64,000 nucleotides of DNA from Erythrobacter sp. WG (GTDB lineage: Bacteria; Pseudomonadota; Alphaproteobacteria; Sphingomonadales; Sphingomonadaceae), in NCBI RefSeq assembly GCF_026586795.1, contig NZ_JAPFGY010000005.1, positions 1-64,000 on the forward strand. The letters are read 5' to 3'. Positions 7,803-16,001 of the stretch are shown in pieces (position 1 is the stretch's first letter; every line of letters begins with the position of its first letter). Position numbers and translations under genes: made by a program. Below the pieces are notes generated by a model that was not told where the DNA came from, did no database searches, and saw nothing but the letters and a program-made list of their open reading frames with translations.

Positions 7803-8111
7803 CTAGCCGGCCTGCGCGCGCTCGTGGTGGCGGATCACCTCGTCGATGATGAAGCGCAGGAACTTCTCGGAGAATTCCGGGTCGAGATCGGCCTCTTCCG
7901 ATAGCTTCCTGAGCCGCGCGATCTGATGTGCCTCGCGGTCGGGATCGGCGGGCGGAAGCGTGGCCTTGGCCTTGTATTCGCCCACCGCCTGGGTGATCCG
8001 GAAGCGCTCGGCAAGGATGTGGATCAGCGCCGCATCGATGTTGTCGATGCTTTTGCGGAAGGCGGCGAGCACCGGATCGGGCGCGGCTGGAGCTTGCGGA
8101 TCATGCGGCAT
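7803..8111 (-). CDS. Chorismate mutase (AroQ fold)
   Basis: 102 aa from MPHDPQAPAAPDPVLAAFRK; the frame extends upstream to 8348 but that part is antisense to the polyprenyl synthase. All-helical AroQ domain: FRKSIDNIDAALIHILAERFRITQAVGEYKA, then DPDREAHQIARLRKLSEE and FLRFIIDEVIRHH. It converts chorismate to prephenate in Phe/Tyr biosynthesis. There is no signal peptide, so it is cytoplasmic, and no fused prephenate dehydratase, so it is a stand-alone mutase as is common in alphaproteobacteria. It is divergent from the isoprenoid gene, with 67 bases between starts. Confidence 0.85.
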   Translation of the reverse strand: MPHDPQAPAAPDPVLAAFRKSIDNIDAALIHILAERFRITQAVGEYKAKATLPPADPDREAHQIARLRKLSEEADLDPEFSEKFLRFIIDEVIRHHERAQAG

Positions 8112-8140
8112 CGGCTGCGAAACTAGCACCAAATCTGCGC

Positions 8141-8168
8141 TTGCCAAGCACGCGCGGGCCGCCCTAAG
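8141..8168 (+). promoter_or_regulatory. Possible promoter of the polyprenyl synthase gene
   Basis: TTGCCA at 8141-8146 and CCTAAG at 8163-8168, separated by 16 bases, end 10 bases before the ATG. The -10 match is weak and the short leader would leave little room for a ribosome binding site, so this is only a candidate. Confidence 0.25.
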
Positions 8169-8178
8169 GCCGTTGTCG

Positions 8179-9189
8179 ATGAGCGCCGACATCGTTCCTC
8201 TGCCCCGCAGCCGGCCGACCCTCGATCCGATGCTGTCGCTGACCGCGGCGGGCATGAACTCCGTCAACACGGTGATCCTCGCGCGAATGCAGAGCGAGAT
8301 CCCGCTGATCCCGCGCCTCGCCGGACACCTCATCTCTGGCGGCGGCAAACGGCTGCGGCCGATGCTGACCCTCGCGGGCGCGGAGCTGGTCGGCTACAAG
8401 GGCACCCGCCACCACAAGCTCGCCGCGGCGGTCGAGTTCATCCACACCGCTACGCTTCTGCACGACGACGTGGTCGACGGCAGCGAACTGCGGCGCGGCA
8501 AGGCGGCGGCCAACATCATTTTCGGCAACCCCGCGACAGTGCTCGTCGGCGACTTCCTGTTCAGCCGCGCCTTCGAGCTGATGACCGAGGACGGCTCCTT
8601 GCGCGTCCTCTCGATCCTCAGCCGTGCGAGCGCGATCATCGCGGAAGGTGAGGTCTCGCAGCTCTCCGCGCAGCGCCAGATCGCGACCAGCGAGGAGCAA
8701 TACCTTCACATCATCGGCGCCAAGACCGCGGCGCTCTTCGCCGCCGCCAGCCAGATCGCCGCAGTGGTTGCCGAATGCTCCGAGGAGCAGGAACGCGCGC
8801 TCGAAGCCTATGGGCGCAATCTCGGCGTCGCCTTCCAGCTGGTCGACGACGCGATCGACTACGATTCCGACGCCGCGGAAATGGGCAAGGACCAGGGCGA
8901 CGATTTCCGGGAGGGCAAGATGACCCTGCCGGTGATCCTCGCCTATGCCCGCGGCAACGAGGAGGAGCGCCGGTTCTGGAAGGACGCAATCCTCGGCCAC
9001 CGCATCAGCGACGCCGACCTCGCCCAGGCCATTGCGCTGATCGGCAAGCACAATGCGCTCCACGACACGCGCGAGCGTGCGCGCCATTTCGCGCACCGGG
9101 CGATTGACGCGATTTCGATCTTCCCCGACGGCAAGGCGCGCGCGGCCATGGCCGAAGCTGCGCAGTTCGCGGTCGCTCGGGGGCACTAG
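8179..9189 (+). CDS. ispB: Long-chain polyprenyl diphosphate synthase
   Basis: 336 aa from MSADIVPLPRSRPTLDPM. Trans-isoprenyl diphosphate synthase with first Asp-rich motif in TATLLHDDVVDGSELRRG, GNPATVLVGDFLFSRAF, and second Asp-rich motif in FQLVDDAIDYDSD followed by GDDFREGKMTLPVI. Both motifs are intact, so it should be active: it chains isopentenyl diphosphate onto an allylic primer. The residues before the first Asp motif are small, and the length fits octaprenyl/decaprenyl synthases that make the ubiquinone side chain (usually Q10 in sphingomonads). Chain length is inferred. Cytoplasmic. Symbol used by analogy with E. coli ispB. Confidence 0.88.
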   Translation: MSADIVPLPRSRPTLDPMLSLTAAGMNSVNTVILARMQSEIPLIPRLAGHLISGGGKRLRPMLTLAGAELVGYKGTRHHKLAAAVEFIHTATLLHDDVVDGSELRRGKAAANIIFGNPATVLVGDFLFSRAFELMTEDGSLRVLSILSRASAIIAEGEVSQLSAQRQIATSEEQYLHIIGAKTAALFAAASQIAAVVAECSEEQERALEAYGRNLGVAFQLVDDAIDYDSDAAEMGKDQGDDFREGKMTLPVILAYARGNEEERRFWKDAILGHRISDADLAQAIALIGKHNALHDTRERARHFAHRAIDAISIFPDGKARAAMAEAAQFAVARGH

Positions 9190-9200
9190 GCTCTTTCGCC

Positions 9201-9226
9201 GTTCGCCCTGAGCTTGTCGAAGGGCT
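9201..9226. repeat. Dispersed short palindromic repeat (GTTCGCCCTGAGCTTGTCGA type)
   Basis: GTTCGCCCTGAGCTTGTCGA followed by AGGGCT fills the 59-base gap between ispB and hrpB, with the small inverted pair GCCCT/AGGGC. I know this word as one of the abundant intergenic repeats in sphingomonad genomes. It has no coding role here and could form a weak hairpin at the end of ispB. Confidence 0.6.
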
Positions 9227-9248
9227 CCCCTTATTCTAGCCGGACCGG

Positions 9249-11681
9249 GTGACCGCCGAGCTCCCAATCCACACCGTCCTCCCCGAAATTCGTGCTGCCT
9301 TGGGAGGCGAGGGCGCGGCCGTGCTGGTCGCGCCGCCGGGCGCGGGAAAAACCACTGCGGTCGCGCCGGACCTGCTTGGCGAGCCGTGGTGCAGCGGCCA
9401 GATCATCCTCACCTCCCCCCGCCGCGTCGCCGCCCGCGCCGCTGCCGAGCGCATCGCCGAGATGCTGGGCGAGAAGCCGGGCGAGACGGTCGGCTACATG
9501 ACTCGGCTCGACAGCAAGGTGTCCGCGCGCACGCGCATTCTCGTCGTCACCGAGGCGATCCTGGTGAACCGGCTGGTCGAGGACCCGGAGCTGCCCGGCG
9601 TTGCGGCGCTGCTGTTCGACGAGGCGCACGAGCGTGCGCTGGACAGCGACCTCGGCCTTGCGCTGGCGCTCGAGACCCGCGCCGTCCTGCGCGAGGACCT
9701 GAGGGTGCTGGTCATGTCGGCGACCATTGATGGCGGCCGCTTTGCTCGGCTGCTGGGTGAGGGCGCGCCGGTGATCGCAAGCGAGGGCCGCAGTTTCCCG
9801 CTGACAATCAAGTGGCTTGGCGGCGATGGTTCGCAGGCGATCGAAGACCGGATGGCCGCAGCGGTGATGACCGCATGGCGCGACGAGACGGGCGATATCC
9901 TCGCTTTCCTCCCGGGTGTGCGCGAGATCGAGCGGGTGCGCGAGCGACTGGAGCCGCGCCTTGTGGGGGTGCCGCTTCATGCGCTTCACGGCCAGGTCGA
10001 GCCCGCCGCCCAGCGCGCCGCCATCCGCCGCGACCCCGAGGGCCGCCGCCGGATCGTGCTCGCCACCGCGATCGCCGAGACCTCGCTGACCCTCGACGGG
10101 GTGAGCGTGGTGGTCGATAGCGGCCTTGCGCGCCTCGCCGAATTCGACCGCGCGGCGGGCACCACCCATCTCGTCACCCGGCGCGCCAGCCAAGCCTCGG
10201 CAGCGCAGCGGGCAGGGCGTGCGGCGAGGCAGGGCCCGGGGGTCGCCTATCGTCTGTGGGAGGAGGCGGGGCACGCGGGCCGACCGGAGTTTACGCCTGC
10301 CGAAATCCTCCAGGCCGATCTCGCCCCGATGCTGCTGCGCCTCGCCAAGTGGGGGACGACCAATCCGGCAGCGTTGCCGTGGCTCGACCCGCCTCCCGAG
10401 GCCTCGGTCGCTGCGGCGAGGGCGGCGCTGGAGGCCTTGGGCGCGCTGGCGGAGGGCCGGATCACCCCGCTGGGCGAAGCCATCGCCAGCCTGCCGATGG
10501 CCCCCGATCAGGCCGCCGCCGTGCTCCACGGTGCCGCCGCCGGGGTGGTGGAGGATACGGCGCGGCTGGTGATGCTGTTGCAGGAGCGCGGGCTGGGCGG
10601 GCGCGGCGAAGACCTTGCCCAGCGTCTCACCCGTTGGCGCGGCGACCGTGCCCCGCGGGCTGTGTCGGCGGGCCGGATCGCCCAAGGCTGGGCGGGACAG
10701 GCGGGCAAGCTTGCCGGCGTGCTCGGGCAAAGCCCCGCAACAGATGCTGCCGAGGCGCTCGCGCTGGCGCGGCCCGATTTCGTCGCCCGTCGCCGCGATC
10801 CCTCCGGCGAAAATTGGCTGAGCGCCGGGGGCAGGGGCTACATCCTTGATCCTGCCTCGCCACTGGCGCGCGCGGAGTGGATCGTGATCGGCGATGCGCA
10901 GGGCCAGGCCAAGGGCGCACGCATCACCGCCGGGGCCGAAATCGCTGCCGAGCGCATCCCGGCGCTCTTTGCCGAGGCGCTTCAGCAACGGGTTACAACC
11001 CGCTGGAATAGCGAAAAGAACCGCGTCGAGGCGCGCCGCGAACGGCGGCTCGGCGCGATCGTGCTGGCGAGCATTCCGGAGCCTTCGCCCGATCCGGCCC
11101 TGGTTGTGGATATCCTCGTGGAGAAGGCTCTGGAGAAGCTGGGGGAACTCCTCCCCGCCGGCTTCCTCGCCCGCGCCCGCTTTGCTGGCGTGAACGCGCT
11201 GTCGGCGGCGGCGCTGCGCGAGCGGGCGGAGGAATGGCTCACCCCGTTGCTCGCCGGGCGCCGCGATCTCGACCTGCCGCCCTACCGCTATGCCGAGGCC
11301 GCTCTCGGTCTTCTCGACTGGAACGCAAGGCAGGCGCTCGACCGGACCGCGCCCACCCACTTCACCTCGCCCGCCGACATCCGCCATGCCATCGACTACG
11401 CCGGCGACGACGCGCCGAGCGTGGAGGTGCGGGTGCAGGCGCTGTTCGGGCTGGACGCGCAGCCGATGATCGGACGGGTGCCGCTGCTGCTCAAGCTCAC
11501 AAGCCCGGGCGGGCGTCCGGTGCAGTCCACCCGCTACCTGCCCGGCTTCTGGCGGGGCAGTTGGGCTGACGTGATGAAGGACATGAAGGGCCGCTACCCC
11601 AAGCACCGCTGGCCCGATCAGCCGTGGCTCGAAAAGCCCAGCCTCAAGACCAAAAACGCCTTCAACCGCAGCGATTCGTGA
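9249..11681 (+). CDS. hrpB: ATP-dependent helicase HrpB
   Basis: 810 aa with a GTG start (TAELPIHTVLPEIRAALGGE). DEAH-box helicase: Walker A VLVAPPGAGKTT, motif Ia TSPRRVAARAAAERIAEMLG, motif II LLFDEAHERALDSDL, motif III VMSATIDG, motif V/VI region VLATAIAETSLTLDGV and QRAGRAARQGPG. A helicase-associated region and the HrpB-specific C-terminal domain follow (RYPKHRWPDQPW near the end). Length matches HrpB. The biological role is poorly defined; in some bacteria it affects mRNA processing. It stands alone, with a repeat element upstream. Confidence 0.93.
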   Translation: MTAELPIHTVLPEIRAALGGEGAAVLVAPPGAGKTTAVAPDLLGEPWCSGQIILTSPRRVAARAAAERIAEMLGEKPGETVGYMTRLDSKVSARTRILVVTEAILVNRLVEDPELPGVAALLFDEAHERALDSDLGLALALETRAVLREDLRVLVMSATIDGGRFARLLGEGAPVIASEGRSFPLTIKWLGGDGSQAIEDRMAAAVMTAWRDETGDILAFLPGVREIERVRERLEPRLVGVPLHALHGQVEPAAQRAAIRRDPEGRRRIVLATAIAETSLTLDGVSVVVDSGLARLAEFDRAAGTTHLVTRRASQASAAQRAGRAARQGPGVAYRLWEEAGHAGRPEFTPAEILQADLAPMLLRLAKWGTTNPAALPWLDPPPEASVAAARAALEALGALAEGRITPLGEAIASLPMAPDQAAAVLHGAAAGVVEDTARLVMLLQERGLGGRGEDLAQRLTRWRGDRAPRAVSAGRIAQGWAGQAGKLAGVLGQSPATDAAEALALARPDFVARRRDPSGENWLSAGGRGYILDPASPLARAEWIVIGDAQGQAKGARITAGAEIAAERIPALFAEALQQRVTTRWNSEKNRVEARRERRLGAIVLASIPEPSPDPALVVDILVEKALEKLGELLPAGFLARARFAGVNALSAAALRERAEEWLTPLLAGRRDLDLPPYRYAEAALGLLDWNARQALDRTAPTHFTSPADIRHAIDYAGDDAPSVEVRVQALFGLDAQPMIGRVPLLLKLTSPGGRPVQSTRYLPGFWRGSWADVMKDMKGRYPKHRWPDQPWLEKPSLKTKNAFNRSDS

Positions 11682-11786
11682 TCTAAGGCGCGGGGCACAT
11701 CGGGACGCGGCAGCGGCCCGCAAGGCCGAATGGCCGCCCGCAGCGACGCGACCTTCAGGTCGCATGAGCGAGGACCGAAAACAAAG

Positions 11787-12065
11787 ATGAGCGCACGTAT
11801 CTACCAGAAGCCCAAGCACACGATGCAGTCCGGCAAGGCGCACACCGACGAGTGGGTGCTCGAATTCGAGCAATCCGAGGCGCGCTTCGCCGACCCGCTG
11901 ATGGGATGGACGGGCACGGGCGACACGCAGTCGCAGGTGCGCCTCACCTTCCCGGACAGGGATGCGGCCCGCGCCTATGCCGAGAAATACGGCATCCTCG
12001 CGCGCGTGATCCCGACGCCGCCGAAGCGGCTCAAGCTCCAGGCCTACGCCGACAATTTCCGCTGA
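11787..12065 (+). CDS. ETC complex I subunit, NDUFS4-like
   Basis: 92 aa from MSARIYQKPKHTMQSGKAHT. The pattern VLEFEQSEARFADPLMGWTG, then QVRLTFPDRDAARAYAEKYG and a C-terminal LKLQAYADNF, is the ETC complex I conserved-region family, the bacterial counterpart of the mitochondrial 18 kDa NDUFS4 subunit. It should attach to the peripheral arm of NADH:ubiquinone oxidoreductase and help stabilise it. Alphaproteobacteria encode this subunit away from the nuo operon, as seen here. The longer frame from 11730 has no ribosome binding site. SRP RNA follows immediately. Confidence 0.9.
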   Translation: MSARIYQKPKHTMQSGKAHTDEWVLEFEQSEARFADPLMGWTGTGDTQSQVRLTFPDRDAARAYAEKYGILARVIPTPPKRLKLQAYADNFR

Positions 12066-12096
12066 GTTGACGATTCGCGCCGCCAGCGCCATATGG

Positions 12097-12192
12097 GCGG
12101 CCGGGAGTCGGGTGGACGTTTGCGTCCGCTCACCGGGTCAGGGCCGGAAGGCAGCAGCCCAGGTGGATTGCGGCGGGTCGCCCGGCTCCTTC
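12097..12192 (+). ncRNA. ffs: 4.5S signal recognition particle RNA
   Basis: The apical domain GGTCAGGGCCGGAAGGCAGC followed by AGCCCAGG is the invariant Ffh-binding core of bacterial small SRP RNA. The ends pair: GCCGGG at 12100-12105 with CCCGGC at 12181-12186, giving one long hairpin of about 95 nt. A pyrimidine run with T-tracts (CTTCTTTCCC) follows and may end transcription. The RNA binds Ffh and works with FtsY, encoded at 51.5-52.5 kb, in co-translational membrane targeting. Ends are accurate to a few bases only. Confidence 0.92.
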
Positions 12193-12198
12193 TTTCCC

Positions 12199-12696
12199 TC
12201 AGGCCTCTTCGACGTCGCCGCCCGAACCTCGCATCCGTCCCCGTGCCGCATTGCGCGAGCCGGTCGCTGGAACCAGTCCGGTGAACCTGCCAAGCCCGAA
12301 AGCCGGCATATTGGCATAGACGGTCTCGTGCGCACCGCCTGCGACCACGTAAGTCTCGTGGTAGATACCCACAGTGCCATCGTCGCCGATCCGGCGGTTG
12401 AAGGCCGTCCAGGCCGGCCAATGCTGCGCGTCGCGCGCGCGGGCGTAGCTTTCGAGCGCCTCGAAGCTGCGCCAGTATTGCAGCAGCAGGAGTTGGCGCG
12501 GGCTGACGAGCGCAAATTCACTGCCGATGAACCCGCTGTCGGGCTGGGCAGAGAGCTCGCGCAGCATCGGCCCCATCGCCCGGAACACCGGGAACCACTT
12601 GCCGACCTTGCGAAAGTGGTTGATGCGCATACCGATCAGAAACACGACCAGGGGGCCGGAATGGCTGTCGGTCATGCGGCCCCGAACGATGGACAT
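12199..12696 (-). CDS. DUF4188 domain protein
   Basis: 165 aa. The core GPLVVFLIGMRINHFRKVGK, WFPVFRAMGPMLREL, GFIGSEFALVSPRQLLLLQYW, RSFEALESYARARDAQHWPAW and GIYHETYVVAGGAHETVYANM is the DUF4188 family, a ferredoxin-like alpha/beta fold of small monooxygenase-like proteins. The substrate is unknown and no cofactor motif is certain. The last 20 or so residues are Arg/Gly-rich. It is convergent to and ends just after the SRP RNA. The upstream region (12697-12819) contains no other gene. Confidence 0.75.
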   Translation of the reverse strand: MSIVRGRMTDSHSGPLVVFLIGMRINHFRKVGKWFPVFRAMGPMLRELSAQPDSGFIGSEFALVSPRQLLLLQYWRSFEALESYARARDAQHWPAWTAFNRRIGDDGTVGIYHETYVVAGGAHETVYANMPAFGLGRFTGLVPATGSRNAARGRMRGSGGDVEEA

Positions 12697-12819
12697 GGCG
12701 GTCTCCTCTGGCAGTCGAGATTGATTTCATCATGAAACCTATGCGTCAAGCGCGGTCATGACCGACGACCCGCGCAAGCCTTCGACATTGGTCGAGAGCG
12801 CGCCTAAGATGGTGGCGTG

Positions 12820-14631
12820 ATGAACGATTCCGATCCCGATCTGCCTGACGAGACCACCGGTCCCACCGCGGCCGAGCTCGAGGCGGCCGGGCAGTCCGCG
12901 CTGTTCGGCGACCCCGCGCCGCCGCCCGCTTCGCCGCAGGCGCCTCCGCCAGCGGCCACGCCCCCCGCCGCGACAGCGGCGCCCGCTCGGGCTCCCTCGG
13001 CGTCCGAGAGAGCGGCGAGCCAGCCCTACCGCGTGCTCGCGCGCAAGTATCGCCCCCAGACCTTCGCCGAGCTGATCGGGCAGGAGGCGATGGTTCGCAC
13101 GCTCGCCAACGCCATCGCCCGCGACCGGCTCGCCCATGCCTTCCTGATGACCGGCGTGCGCGGGGTCGGGAAGACCTCGACTGCGCGCCTGATCGCCAAG
13201 GCGCTGAACTGCGTCGGGCCGGACGGGCAGGGCGGACCCACGATCGACCCCTGCGGCGTGTGCGATCCCTGCACCGCGATCGCCGAAGGGCGCCACATCG
13301 ACGTCATCGAGATGGACGCGGCCTCCAACACGGGCGTCGACGACGTGCGCGAGATCATCGAGCAAGTCCGCTACGCCGCGGTCTCGGCGCGCTACAAGAT
13401 CTACATCATCGACGAAGTCCACATGCTGTCGCGCAATGCGTTCAATGCCTTGCTCAAGACACTTGAGGAACCGCCGCCGCATGTGAAGTTCCTGTTCGCC
13501 ACTACCGAGGTCGACAAGTTGCCCGTCACGGTGCTCAGCCGCACCCAGCGTTTTGACTTGCGCCGCATCCCCGCACCGCTTCTGGCCGAACACTTCGCCA
13601 AGGTCTGCGCGCTGGAAGGCGTCGAGGCAGAGCATGAGGCGCTTGCGATCATCGCCAATGCCGCCGAAGGATCGGTGCGCGATGGGCTGTCGATACTCGA
13701 TCAGGCGATTGCACATGCGGATCTGGATGGCGAGGGCAAGGTCGCCGCCGAGCGCGTCCGCGACATGCTGGGCCTTGCCGACAAGAGCGCGCAGCGGCGG
13801 CTGCTCGGCCACCTGCTCGAAGGCGATGCCAAGGCGATGCTTGCGGCGGTCGAGGAGCAATATGCCCTTGGTGTGGAGCCGCTCGCTCTGATGCGCGCGC
13901 TGATGGACCTCACCCACCGCGTCACCCTTGCACAGGTTGCGGGCGGAGAGCCGGACGCTCCGAGCGAGGACGAGCGCAAGGCGCTTGCGGACTTCGCCGT
14001 GCGGCTGGGGGCGGGGGAGCTGCACCGCCTCTGGCAGCTTTTGCTCAAGGGCCATGACGAGGTGCGCACCGGTCCCGATCCGCTAGTCTCGCTCCAGATG
14101 GCGTTGCTGCGCATCCTCCATGCCGCGCAGATGCCCGATCCGGGCAAGCTCGCAAGGCGGATCGAGGAGATCGCCGCGAGCGGCATCGTTGCGGCGTCGG
14201 CGGGCGAGAGCGCTCCTGCCGCGCCTGCCCCTTCCGCTGCCGCGCCCGGTCAGAGCTGGGCCGCTCTGGTCGATCAGGTCGATGCCGCCGGCTTCATGCA
14301 CGCAGCCGAGATGATGCGCAGCCGGGTGCGGGTGATCGACATCGGTCCCGAGCGCCTTGTCTACCAGCCCGCCGACAGCTTCCCCGACGATCCCGCACCC
14401 GACATCCGCGAGGCGTTGTTCAAGGTGACGGGCAAGCGCTGGCAGATCGAGCGTGGCAGCGGCGCATCGCAACCGAGCTTGCGCGAGGCGGCCGAAGCCG
14501 AGGCTGCCGCCGCGGACGCCCGTATCCGCTCCGACCCGCTGGTCAAGGCCGCCTTCGAGGCCTTTCCCGATGCCGAGCTGATCGCGGCGGAACCCGCACG
14601 GGCCGCCCATGGTAGCCCCCCCTGGAATTGA
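12820..14631 (+). CDS. dnaX: DNA polymerase III subunit tau/gamma
   Basis: 603 aa from ATG at 12820 (a GTG directly before it at 12817 is an alternative). The N-terminal 60 residues are a Pro/Ala-rich extension common in alphaproteobacteria. The AAA+ clamp-loader domain follows: YRVLARKYRPQTFAELIGQE, Walker A GVRGVGKTSTARL, four-Cys zinc module (CVGPDGQ, CGVCDPC), DEVHMLS, sensor 1 FATTEVDKLP and the arginine-finger SRTQRFDL. The C-terminal part carries the domain III collar and tau-type extension that bind other replisome subunits. It loads the beta clamp. I saw no A-rich slippery sequence for a shorter gamma product. It is followed by ybaB at 13 bases. Confidence 0.95.
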   Translation: MNDSDPDLPDETTGPTAAELEAAGQSALFGDPAPPPASPQAPPPAATPPAATAAPARAPSASERAASQPYRVLARKYRPQTFAELIGQEAMVRTLANAIARDRLAHAFLMTGVRGVGKTSTARLIAKALNCVGPDGQGGPTIDPCGVCDPCTAIAEGRHIDVIEMDAASNTGVDDVREIIEQVRYAAVSARYKIYIIDEVHMLSRNAFNALLKTLEEPPPHVKFLFATTEVDKLPVTVLSRTQRFDLRRIPAPLLAEHFAKVCALEGVEAEHEALAIIANAAEGSVRDGLSILDQAIAHADLDGEGKVAAERVRDMLGLADKSAQRRLLGHLLEGDAKAMLAAVEEQYALGVEPLALMRALMDLTHRVTLAQVAGGEPDAPSEDERKALADFAVRLGAGELHRLWQLLLKGHDEVRTGPDPLVSLQMALLRILHAAQMPDPGKLARRIEEIAASGIVAASAGESAPAAPAPSAAAPGQSWAALVDQVDAAGFMHAAEMMRSRVRVIDIGPERLVYQPADSFPDDPAPDIREALFKVTGKRWQIERGSGASQPSLREAAEAEAAAADARIRSDPLVKAAFEAFPDAELIAAEPARAAHGSPPWN

Positions 14632-14644
14632 TGGAGAACCCCCG

Positions 14645-14986
14645 ATGCAATCAATGGAAGAGATGATGGCCGCCGCCCAGAAGGCCGCCGAGACCATCCA
14701 GAAGCAGATGAACGAGATGCAGGTGAAGCTCGACTCGATCGAGGTCGAGGGGAGCGCCGGCGGCGGCCTCGTCAAGGTCCGCGCCAGCGCCAAGGGCCGC
14801 ATCCTCGGCGTTGCCATCGACGACAGCCTGATGGTGCCCGCCGACAAGCAGATCCTCGAGGACCTCGTCGCCGCCGCCTTCAACGACGCCCGCGACCGGG
14901 CGGATCGCGTTTCGGAACAGCAGATGCGCGAGATGCAGGGCTCGATGGGCCTGCCGCCGGGGTTCAACCTGCCGGGCTTGGGGTAA
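14645..14986 (+). CDS. ybaB: YbaB/EbfC nucleoid-associated protein
   Basis: 113 aa from MQSMEEMMAAAQKAAETIQK, with GGAG 8 bases upstream. A long N-terminal helix is followed by a small sheet (LVKVRASAKGRILGVAIDDSLM) and a second helix (LEDLVAAAFNDARDRADRVS), then a Gly/Pro/Met-rich tail. Length and pattern match YbaB, a dimeric DNA-binding protein. It lies directly behind dnaX, the conserved dnaX-ybaB pair; recR, often third, is not present. The next gene on the right is on the other strand in a lower-GC patch. Confidence 0.92.
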   Translation: MQSMEEMMAAAQKAAETIQKQMNEMQVKLDSIEVEGSAGGGLVKVRASAKGRILGVAIDDSLMVPADKQILEDLVAAAFNDARDRADRVSEQQMREMQGSMGLPPGFNLPGLG

Positions 14987-15069
14987 GCGCTACCTGATCT
15001 CGGGCGTCTCGCCGGACGCGATCCGGGGTTCCGCTATCTTTCCGGCCTCTTGCACGCAAGAAAGCGGGA

Positions 15070-15088
15070 TCCCGGGCCAAGCCCGGGA
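15070..15088. repeat. Inverted repeat TCCCGGGC-CAA-GCCCGGGA
   Basis: A perfect 8-bp inverted repeat with a 3-base loop, 84 bases after ybaB. It could be a transcription end for dnaX-ybaB, but no T-run follows. The rest of 14987-15260 holds no convincing gene; an open frame from 15050 has no family features. Confidence 0.4.
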
Positions 15089-15260
15089 AGGCGCATCAGG
15101 AAAGCTGTCACAACGCAATCGTTCACGCAGCGTCGGCTTCAGGCGCAACGCGAGCTGTCGCTGAGCGACTGGTTTGCGGATTTTGTTCGAGCGCGGCCAA
15201 TGGCTGGAAGTGGGTGGATAGGCGAACGGCGGCTTCTTTGGCGCTTTTCCTGTCAGACGA

Positions 15261-16001
15261 TCAGGCGGCGATCATCTTGACCATTTTGGGGGTCTGCAGA
15301 CCGGCCTTCTGCATTTCTGCGAACAGCGCATCGCAAAGGCAGGTCAGACGTGCGCCAAACCTCCGCTCCCGCCACAAATGTGCCTCGCCATGGACGTGCT
15401 TTGCAAAGGCAAGATCGGGAATTCGGTTCTTGGGCCCGGATTTTATGTGGAGCAGGCCGCCGGAATTCGGCCTTTCCTTAAAGGGTTCTTCCCTGCTCTT
15501 CTCCGGCACGAAGCTGTCGAAATATTGGCCAATCACGAGGATATAGTAGGATCTTGGGAAGGCCTGCCTTTTGGGCATCCTTAATTCGATCGGGTGGAAT
15601 CTGTGCAGCCCCGGCTCAATCGTCTCGATCAGGGTTTTCAATTCGCCGTCCACGGCTGCGATGCGATCATTTAGCGTAATGTGAGATGCGAGAGTGTTAT
15701 AGCTCTTCCTCGTATCGAAGGACGTCGGCAGTTCGTGGTCCAAGATGGGCGTGCGCGGAGGATGTTCCGGGCGGGGGCTTTTCCTTTCTCCCCACTCGCC
15801 CGTGAATTTTTCGACGACGAAACTCGGATAAAGTTGCATGGCGTCTAGCGGTTCGAGCGGCGTGTCGAACAAAGCCTTCTGGAAATCCGGCTGTTGCCTG
15901 TAAAAGTGATTCAGCAAACGATTATACCAGTCGCCGCCTTCAAATGCCCCATCCGGCCAATACTCTCCCGATCCGCTGGGCTCATCCATGCCCCAAAGCA
16001 T
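15261..16001 (-). CDS. Imm11-like (DUF1629) immunity-type protein
   Basis: 246 aa, begins MLWGMDEPSGSGEYWPDGAF. The C-terminal half resembles the Imm11/DUF1629 family: a middle segment with LRMPKRQAFPRSYYILVIGQ and YFDSFVPEKS, then HVHGEAHLWRERRFGARLTC and LCDALFAEMQKAGLQTPKMV, the family's closing pattern (HLWR-R-FG, then a D-AL helix). Such proteins neutralise polymorphic toxins, but here no toxin gene lies next to it. It is cytoplasmic. GC content is visibly lower than its neighbours and it sits alone between ybaB and lon, both signs of horizontal gain. Family assignment is by eye. Confidence 0.55.
   Translation of the reverse strand: MLWGMDEPSGSGEYWPDGAFEGGDWYNRLLNHFYRQQPDFQKALFDTPLEPLDAMQLYPSFVVEKFTGEWGERKSPRPEHPPRTPILDHELPTSFDTRKSYNTLASHITLNDRIAAVDGELKTLIETIEPGLHRFHPIELRMPKRQAFPRSYYILVIGQYFDSFVPEKSREEPFKERPNSGGLLHIKSGPKNRIPDLAFAKHVHGEAHLWRERRFGARLTCLCDALFAEMQKAGLQTPKMVKMIAA

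Noticed and set aside
11748-11763. GCGACC-TTCA-GGTCGC hairpin before the complex I subunit gene as a riboswitch or terminator
   Set aside because: Only 6 bp of stem, no T-run and no known aptamer features.
9231-12092. A 953-codon open frame antisense to hrpB, and similar very long antisense frames opposite lon (16065-18701), bamA (37118-39925) and ccmF (44693-47551)
   Set aside because: High-GC codon use leaves few stops on the opposite strand. The translations are Arg/Gly/His/Ala-rich without any domain, and the sense genes are certain.
12067-12735. A 222-codon frame over the SRP RNA and antisense to the DUF4188 gene
   Set aside because: It covers a conserved structural RNA and the opposite strand of a gene with recognised family blocks.
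12820-14631. Programmed frameshift in dnaX giving a gamma subunit
   Set aside because: No A-AAA-AAG or similar slippery run, and no following stem-loop, was seen in the gene.
15050-15280. A 76-codon frame upstream of the Imm11-like gene
   Set aside because: No ribosome binding site, Arg/Ser-rich shadow composition, and it overlaps the inverted repeat at 15070.
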